DNA of 64,000 nucleotides from Diphasiastrum complanatum. Taxonomy: Eukaryota > Streptophyta > Lycopodiopsida > Lycopodiales > Lycopodiaceae. The notes beneath the pieces were generated by a model that saw only the letters and a program-made list of their open reading frames with translations, was not told the origin of the DNA and did not search any database. The DNA lies in contig CM055094.1 of the NCBI GenBank assembly GCA_029204225.1, forward strand, positions 71,917,884-71,981,883, written 5' to 3'. Below are positions 57,168 to 64,000 of this stretch, piece after piece. The position numbers and the translations under genes are program-made. Within the stretch, counting starts at the first letter, position 1, and every line of letters begins with the position of its first letter.

Positions 57168-57900
57168 ACCTTTGCATCAAAGGTTTGGTCATATTAGTGC
57201 TCAAAGCTTGCAAATCCTTAAAATAGGTAATCTAGTTGTTGGATTGTCTGATATCTCTTTTGAAAAAAAAAATTGTGAGGATTGCATTTTGGGAAAACAA
57301 CATAGAGAGAGATTTTCCAAAGATGGAACAAGAAGAGCCAATGGCATTCTTGATCTTGTTCATAGTGATCTGCGTGGACCAATACAAACTAGGTCCATTA
57401 GTGGTTGTTACTATTTCATCACATTCATTGATGACTACAGTAGACATATCTAGATTTATTCCATAAACAAAAAATCTGATGCTTTTACTAAGTTTAGAGA
57501 GTTCAAAGCTCTAGTTGAAAAACAAACAGGTTGCTATGTTAAGACCCTCATATCAGATGGTGGTGGTGAGTATTTTTCAACAAAGTTTATAAATTTTTGC
57601 AAGGATCAGGGGATAAAGAGGCAAACTACTGCACCCTATTCACCACAACAGAATAGAGTTGCAGAATGGAAAAACATATCTATTGTGGAGATGGCTAGGA
57701 CAATGTTTAAGAGAAAGGATTGGCCAAATACTTTTTGGGCAAAAGCATGCAACACAGCTACTCATATCTTGAATCAGTGTCCTACGAAGTCTGTGGAGGG
57801 TAAGACACATTATGAAGCTTTTACTAGAAGGAAACCTAATGTTTCTCATTTACGAGTATTTGGTTGTGATGCTTACGCTCTAATTTTGAGGAAACCTTCG
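57168..57900 (+). pseudogene. integrase of copia H
   Basis: HQRFGHISAQSLQ and CEDCILGKQH (HHCC), VHSDLRGPIQ, TFIDDYSRHI then a TAG where W is expected (57451), SDGGGEYFSTKF, SPQQNRVAEWKN, HLRVFGCDAYAL. At about 57888 it is fused by deletion to RT (ETFAPVTKMV). Confidence 0.8.
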
Positions 57901-58690
57901 CACCCGTAACTAAGATGGTGACTATACGTTCTATCATTGCTATTTTTGCTTTCTATGGTTGGAAGATCCAGCAAATGGACATTAAATATGCTTTTCTTAA
58001 TGGAGTGGTGGATGAAGAGGTGTACATAGTACAACCTCAAGATTTGTTGAGCCAGGGAGAGAGCATCTTGTTTGTAAGCTCAACAAAGCCGTTTATGGAT
58101 TGAAGCAAGCACCACAGGCATGGTGCTCTTGCATTGATGAACACTTCAAACAAAGGGGAATGGTAAAGAGTGATGTTGATCCTAATCTTTACATTCTAAA
58201 GCAAGATTCAAATATAGTGTTCATTGTGTTGTACGTGGATGATTTGATTATTATAGGAAGTAATGAGAGCTTAATTGATGAAATCAAATCAGATCTTTCC
58301 AATGCTTATCACATCAGCGATCTAGGATTGATGCACTATTGTCTTGGCATTGAAGTGTGGCAAAAGGAAGACATGGTCTTTCTTACACAAAGCAAATATG
58401 CATGAGGTTTGCTTTGTAAGTTCAATATGCATGATTGTAAGCCTTTGAGTACACCTATGGATGTCAACATGAAGCTTACTACATATGATGAATCTAAGAA
58501 AGTGGATGCTTACTTGTATAGACAGCTGGTGGGTAGTTTGATTTATTTGACACACACACAACCTGATATTTCTTATGTTGTTGGTGTTGTTAGTCAATTT
58601 ATGCAAGATCCTAGTCAAGCACATTGGAAGTCTGCTAAACGTATTCTCAGATACATTCAAGGGACATTGAATTTTGGTTTGAAGCATGAT
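57888..58690 (+). pseudogene. reverse transcriptase of copia H
   Basis: ETFAPVTKMVTIRSI, QQMDIKYAFLNGVVDEEVYI, a frameshift near 58095, then MKQAPQAWCSCIDEHF, YVDDLIIIGS (catalytic DD at about 58234) and GLMHYCLGIEV. Stop at 58405, then STPMDVNMKL and PDISYVVGVV. The N-terminal fingers region is deleted. Confidence 0.82.
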
Positions 58691-59194
58691 TAGCCTGAAG
58701 CGCCAATGTTGGTAGGTTAAACAGATGTCGATTGGGTAGGTAATATTGATGATAGAAGATCTACCAGTGGTGATACATTCAGTTATGGTACAGTTGCGAT
58801 TTCATGGAGCAGCAAAAAGCAACCTACAATAGTCTTATCATCGACGGAAGCTGAATATCAAGTACTCAACAATGCTACACAACAAGCGGTATGCTTACGA
58901 CGATTGCTTGTGGATTTAGGTCAACCACAGTTGAATGCAACCATTATATCTTGCGACAATCAAAGCTGCATTCACCTTGCCAAAAATCTAGTTGTACATG
59001 CTCGAACCAAGCACATCGAAGTACACTATCATTTTGTTTGAGAGAAAATTCTTGATTTAGCCATTGATCTTGTTTTTTGTAAATCTGAAAATCAAATGGC
59101 AGATATTTTTACTAAGTCATTAGGTAGATGTAAATTTGAGAGGTTTCGTACTCTATTAGGAATAGAAGAATGTAATTTTATCATTGAGGGAGAG
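58690..59194 (+). pseudogene. RNase H and C-terminus of copia H
   Basis: After a TAG at about 58690: TDVDWVGNIDDRRSTSG, SWSSKKQPTIVLSSTEAEYQ, ILSCDNQSCIHLAKN, RTKHIEVHYHF, then DIFTKSLG. Stops at 58690, 58720 and 59040. Ends at the polypurine tract. Confidence 0.78.
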
Positions 59195-59296
59195 TGTTAG
59201 AAATCAATGATAAACTTCATTCTGTTACTGTTTACGATGTACATTAATGTTGACAACTGTTACCAATTGTAATTAGCCGTAGGCTAGTCTATTAGT

Positions 59297-59935
59297 CACA
59301 AAGTGATGTGCAACTTCGATGTGTTTGCTCCTTGCATGAAATATTGGGTTGTTGGCAGGGGCTTGTGCTGAAATATTGTCACACGTGATCAAAGGTATAT
59401 CGTCTTCCTTGATAGTCTTTAGCTCCAAAAGCAACCTCTTGATCCAAAGTACTACCTTTGTAGTAGTAGTAAGTGCTTTATATTCAGATGCTGATCACTC
59501 GACATGGGTGATCAAGGGATTAGACTCAACTATTTTCAAATCTACTATGAATGAGATCTAATGACTTAGAGGATCTAGTAGAAGAGTTAGCAAATGGTTG
59601 CTTGTGAGCCTTTGAGAATAGCCTCCTTTGCTTAAATCTGTTTACAATGCAAGTATCATAATAGAGCAAACATCTTCCTTAAAATGAACATCTAAACCAC
59701 TATCCACTAGTTGCCCAACACCAAGCAAGCTCCTAGTAAGATTAGAAACATAGAGTACATTTTCTATATCCAATCTTTTAGAGGATCTAAGACTTAAAGA
59801 GATCCAAGACTAGCCTCACTCTCAATCCACCATGTGTCATTGGAGTTGCTCTTGCTTGTTGGTGTAGATGCCATCGAGGATGAATCAACTTCATCCTCAT
59901 AATCCTCAATGGTAAGATTGTCTTGCTTACTCTCA
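59297..59935 (-). pseudogene. rearranged copia G fragment (RNase H end plus protease region)
   Basis: 59297-59492 is nearly identical to 50954-51150 (RNase H of copia G). From about 59590 the minus strand reads the protease region instead: NDTWWIESEASLGSL near 59830 and ENVLYVSNLTRSLLGVGQLV near 59730. Sequence in between is lost or unassigned. The protease D-S-G reads E-S-E here. Confidence 0.65.
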
Positions 59936-59939
59936 TCTA

Positions 59940-60330
<391 letters not shown>

Positions 60331-60341
60331 TCTCAATAGTC

Positions 60342-60605
60342 ATGTCTACTAGTGGTAGCGGAGCATCAAGGAGGAGGCCAAGGTCCTCTTCCGGTGGAAG
60401 AGGACAAGCCTCAGGATCAGATTCCGATCGAGTGCGAGATTTTTATACTATGCTATCTCCCGAGGAAAGGCAAAGGATGAAAGCCCTTTGTCTTTCTGAT
60501 GGAGAATCCGATCAACAAGATCGTCGATTTGTTTCCACGCAGATTCAAAATTTGAATCTATCCGAGCCCCCTCCCCCCCAATCTGTTTGGAAGAAGAGCC
60601 GGTGA
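60342..60605 (+). CDS. small serine/arginine-rich orphan ORF, 87 aa
   Basis: ATG at 60342 just after a pyrimidine-rich leader. The start is rich in S, G and R (SGSGASRRRPRSSSGGRG), followed by an ordinary-looking segment (DFYTMLSPEERQRMKALCL) and a proline run. It does not look like low-complexity noise after residue 30. No family recognised. It ends five bases before the subterminal repeats of a CACTA-like end, so it may be an exon of that element or a captured fragment. It could also be a chance frame. Confidence 0.35.
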   Translation: MSTSGSGASRRRPRSSSGGRGQASGSDSDRVRDFYTMLSPEERQRMKALCLSDGESDQQDRRFVSTQIQNLNLSEPPPPQSVWKKSR

Positions 60606-60609
60606 TGGA

Positions 60610-60754
60610 AAACTTAGGCGGCGTGGCAGTGCCACGCGTTCATTGCCACGCAGTTTGCCATGCAATTGCCACGGACATTGCCACGCGAGCGCCGTCGGGT
60701 CAAATCTGGTCCCCGTCTTATGTGCGTGGCAATGGGCCTATATTTGTAGTTGTG
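60610..60754. mobile_element. CACTA-like terminus with ATTGCCACGC subterminal repeats
   Basis: Six units related to GCGTGGCAAT / ATTGCCACGC in both orientations (60618-60732). They are followed by a terminus CACAACTACAAATATAGG read inward from 60754. The first 8 bases equal those of the terminus at 49603, and the repeats share the GCGTGG core. The 3-bp duplication would be ACT (60755-60757), but the other end was not found. Confidence 0.5.
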
Positions 60755-62583
60755 ACTCTATGACAATCTTTTGGCATTCTATGCTAATAAGCATATTCAC
60801 ATCTACCATAAGCATATCCCAATCTATCATATTCTCAGCTGAAAAAATTTGATCAATGGGCAAATCCTATTCATTGTATGAATCTGGCTTGTCACACCAA
60901 CTATACAAATTATGTTTTTGTGAGAACCTTGGTTTGGCAAAAGTGGTCTCTTTATTTGCTTTGTCTTGTATTTGAAAAGAAGAATTTAGGCCTTTTCACT
61001 AGGTATATGAACTAGGTAGCGGGCGTGAGCAGGCCCGCACCCTCTGTAACAAGCAGACTTCACGCATTGAGCCGCCCTCCTGCGGTGAAGTGCGTTCAAG
61101 GCTGCTTTTACATGGTACCGGGCGTAATTGGCCCTTCAACCCTTCAACCCTGCGCTATGGCTCTGAACACATCTGTTTAGAGCCTATGAAATTGGGACAT
61201 CTGTTCTCTATCACTTCTCATGCCAATTACGTTTCAGAATCAGGTTAAGTACATGTTTAAGATGCACAAAGTCAAAAACCATTGAAAAAACCGCAAACTC
61301 AACATCATTTTGATTTTGAAAGCAGGCAAATTATAAATTGATGTTTACTATGTAAACTTCGAAGTTATTATTGGCGTCAGCCTTCACTCAATTCATAGGA
61401 GCTATTAATGCATAATCATTGTCTGATATCCAAGTTTTAAATTTAGTCATTCTCTATCCACTTAGTATGAAAAGTTTTCATTAGTTAACATTCTGTCTTC
61501 AAACAACCATTCATTTCTTAACCTTTACAAACCTCTTTGTATTTTCAACTTGCACTGAATTGTGTACATAGTAAAGCTTGGATATCCTTTTGTCCTTCCT
61601 CCGGATGGGCCATGGGCCATTCGTACTCAGTGATCGACCTACAAGCGACTTACATAATTTACTTTGCAGACTATTAACAAACTGACATAATTTACATTGC
61701 AGACTATTAACCGTTTACTTTCATTGCTGATTCTCTTTGTGATAAATTGAGCAATGATCCACTTAGGTATAACAGAACCTCTCCTCTGCAACACGGGCAA
61801 ACTTGATTGCTACAGAACCAACTATTTGTTCACAAATAGATAAGTGATGCCTATTCTTCACATTCTTAAGTCACCCTTTGCACACACATGTACAAACGTC
61901 ACAGAATCAATTGAAATTGAACATTTCCAGACTGTATCAGAAGCCAATTTCAGTTACTTTTGACTACATCATGAAGTGTCTTTTATGTGCAAGAACTTTT
62001 CAAAAACCCCAGCTATGATAACCATACCATGTTTGGGGCTTAAAAACAAATTGCAATCTTGAAAATGCTTGATGCATTTCTCTAATGTATCATGTAAATG
62101 ACGCAACACAAAAATTATGTGTTTCAAAGACAATTGTGAATTGTAGTCTCATGAAGATGCCTATGGAGGCTCACAGTTAATTGAAAAAGGAGAGGATTCT
62201 GTAGATGGGGGCGATTGGACTCAAATTCGCAAAAATTTATAACCTACAATTCAGTTTAAACCTGCAGAACAGCTTAGAATTACAACTATTACTTCTGAAT
62301 CAAAGCTCCCAAAAAAGTCGCGAATGTTCTATGACAAATTTGAATTCACAAATGGAACCATTTGCAACAAAGCCAACAAAAAAGACCTAAAGAAAGGACA
62401 ATAGGAGTTGGCAGCCATGCAAAAAGAGGCTTGATAAAGTGATTTTCTTTCTATTGAGATTTTCTTATCAGAGGAAAATCGAACGTGCTATAATAGCATC
62501 ATATAGTTTGAAGAATAGTCATGCATCATTCAATAAAATTCATTGAATACAACTCTACTCAAGCTCAGAAAGAAATCAAGCTT
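60755..62583. other. no recognisable gene; GC-rich patch at 61015-61150
   Basis: AT-rich apart from 61015-61150, which holds two diverged copies of TAGCGGGCGTGAGCAGGCCC (61017 and 61115). No frames or RNA genes. Might be downstream of the minus-strand gene at 62584. Confidence 0.4.
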
Positions 62584-63478
62584 GAAGTGGACCAAGACTA
62601 TCTGATTCATCATCACTATCAAGATTCATGGCAGAGTTAGGGCAAAAGTCAGTCCCTGAGCTTGATGGACGATCATTGCCTTCAGGATGAACAAGTGGGT
62701 AATTGTGTAATTCTGTATTCAGAGGTGATTTGGAAAGATCCATTGGACCAACCAGATTTGTCTTTGCACCACTGATTGCTTGTTTGCTATTTCCACCCTA
62801 TGAATCACCTACTACCAAGTTTCCAGGGTCAGGGGAGCAAAGTTGGTTGGTGGCGTTACTTCCATTCTCGCAGCGTTGGACCTCACCTTTATCATTTGAA
62901 GGTTGAAAAACAGCTGTAGCTACCACCATACTTACTCCACGTAGCTGGCCACTTGTCATCACACATGAATAACCATTTCCGGCATTGTCAATCCTATGAT
63001 GATTGATATTAGCTGCTTTACCAGCAAGACTAGTAGTCGTAGTACCATCACCAACTAACTGTGTGCACATCCCACATGTCATGTTGGTCTGGAGACAATT
63101 CTTACAAGCAACAGGTGCATTCGAGCTATTTCCAAAAGACTTTTCATCAGGATGCCAAGAACTTAGACCATGAACAACAGCATCTCGTAAGACATCTACC
63201 TTGAAACGTTTGGTTTCCTCCTCCATAAAGTCGCTCTCTCGCTCTCTCTTTTTGTCTGGCAAAGGAGTAGTAGAATCTGAAATTGCTGATAGGGAAGCTG
63301 TCAATGTGCTTAATAGAACTTTCATAGTAGATTGTAGGGAGGCTTCCAATGATTGAGAAGGTGACATGACTGCAGTAGCTACTGTAGGAAATTCAGCTAC
63401 AAAAGTACGTGCTTGACTCTGACGATTTTCAGTCTTGCATGCAGCAGCAGCAGCATTATGATTATCACCACCAGACAA
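62584..63478 (-). CDS. uncharacterised protein, last exon, one in-frame TAG
   Basis: Minus strand, open from about 63478 to a TAG at about 62798-62800, then open again for 72 codons to a TGA at 62584 with an acidic end (SAMNLDSDDESDSLGPLQA). Features: polyalanine, a basic stretch PDKKRERESDFMEEETKRFK, and a cysteine cluster CKNCLQTNMTCGMC. Codon use and complexity look like a real gene rather than a transposon. I recognise no family. The TAG may be a nonsense mutation or a sequence error. The upstream boundary is unresolved: an in-frame TGA lies just before 63478, so an intron must end inside it or the frame is shifted. Confidence 0.45.
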
Positions 63479-63522
63479 GCATCAAGCCTGCTTTTAGATA
63501 AGTTTTTGTTTTCTTTGTTCAA

Positions 63523-63846
63523 TCATTCTAGATAAGTATCAATGACAACTCTACCTTCCTCCGCAGCATCTCTAAATGGCTCTGTTATATCACGGTGAGA
63601 GCTTCGTAAACAGGGTGCAGAGACTTCCATTTGTGAACCCTCACAATGTCCTATATCTTTGGAACTTATCTTCAGTTTTCCATCCTTTTGCTCTAATATA
63701 CCACAAACGGATGCTAGCGTTGATGAACCAAGTGTTATTGCTGAACATTCTAAGTTTTTTGAGGAAAAACAGGTACAGTGCTGCACAGAAGAGACATAAA
63801 AGTGTCCATGATTGTTTTGCACAAGGGGAAAACGTTGCTCAGCCAT
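63523..63846 (-). CDS. uncharacterised protein, upstream exon
   Basis: ATG at 63844-63846 (MAEQRFPLVQNNHGHFYVSS), 107 codons, with SSVQHCTCFSSKNLECSAIT and EGSQMEVSAPCLRSSH. Near its end GGAAG|GTAGAG could be a donor. A further upstream exon is suggested at about 63895-63952 (acceptor TTACTTCAG; LVRKSVTLQTEEESCLQKD; donor GTAAGTAG). Together with 62584-63478 this would be one minus-strand gene that continues past the right window edge. Function unknown. Confidence 0.4.
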   Translation of the reverse strand: MAEQRFPLVQNNHGHFYVSSVQHCTCFSSKNLECSAITLGSSTLASVCGILEQKDGKLKISSKDIGHCEGSQMEVSAPCLRSSHRDITEPFRDAAEEGRVVIDTYLE

Positions 63847-64000
63847 AGTTTCATCGAGAACTTAACAAATTTCCCATGTTTGTGACTACTTACATCTTTC
63901 TGTAGACATGATTCCTCCTCTGTTTGAAGGGTAACACTCTTGCGCACCAATTCTGAAGTAAAGAGTTTTCATTGATTTAACATGAGTGATTTGTCTGATT

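Larger units (their letters stand above)
56323..59297 (+). mobile_element. Ty1/copia element H, deleted and decayed
   Basis: Plus strand: gag from MATLSESVLNESSKL (56323), GAG-pre-integrase, integrase, RT, RNase H, polypurine tract GAGGGAGAG (about 59184-59192) and an LTR start TGTTAGAAATCA at 59195. The LTR is cut at about 59297 by a copia G fragment. Distinct from but related to family F (Gag start MANMGESILSESSKL). Confidence 0.83.

Noticed and set aside
61015-61150. tRNA or SINE head in the GC-rich patch
   Set aside because: No A-box/B-box pair, cloverleaf or A-rich tail could be made out.

Overview
The window is nuclear DNA of a seed plant. The evidence is dense nested Ty1/copia retrotransposons with tRNA-iMet primer sites (TGGTATCAGAGC), En/Spm (CACTA) and hAT transposases, Ty3/gypsy remnants, intron-containing transposase genes with GT/AG borders, and long (CT)n tracts. 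No species can be named from the sequence. No tRNA, rRNA, CRISPR or bacterial-type feature was seen. Almost everything is mobile DNA, and most of it is broken.

Layout. 1-2369: end of a minus-strand copia element (family A). 2370-4100: low-copy-looking DNA with one AP2-like exon on the minus strand. 4100-12472: a tandemly duplicated, hairpin-ended GC-rich repeat. Its second copy is interrupted by a young, complete copia element (family B, 5640-12061) with one intact 1,317-residue Gag-Pol frame, near-identical LTRs and a 5-bp target duplication. 13295-16290: 5'-truncated family A copy. 16395-17570: hAT transposase remnant. 17570-20981: an AT-rich LTR-element family (C). 20982-24969: another family A copy that shares its disabling lesions with the copy at 13352. 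25540-27916: deletion derivative of a CACTA-type element. 27912-29866: copia family F. 29867-40900: patchwork of gypsy, copia gag, family C, copia D and simple repeats. 40929-46326: the largest CACTA-type copy. 46271-47323: copia E. 48335-49603: CACTA-type end fragment with palindromic subterminal repeats. 50297-59935: copia G, F and H fragments. 60342-60754: small orphan ORF beside another CACTA-like terminus. 62584-63952: the only plausible low-copy host gene, function unknown, with one in-frame stop.

The most interesting system is a SET-domain (histone-lysine-methyltransferase-like) gene carried directly upstream of, and in the same orientation as, a CACTA transposase. It is present in two near-identical copies in inverted orientation 13 kb apart. 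The large copy has a six-exon transposase whose splice junctions keep frame (Transposase_21, DUF4218 and DUF4216 regions), with four stops. The small copy keeps the SET gene but has lost nearly all transposase exons, so the SET cassette is the part both copies preserve. Both SET copies share the same in-frame stop before the last SET motif. The protein, if made, is either a truncated SET-like factor or the product of an already defective, amplified ancestor. Two other CACTA-like ends (49603 and 60754) share a CACAACTA terminus and GCGTGG-containing subterminal repeats.
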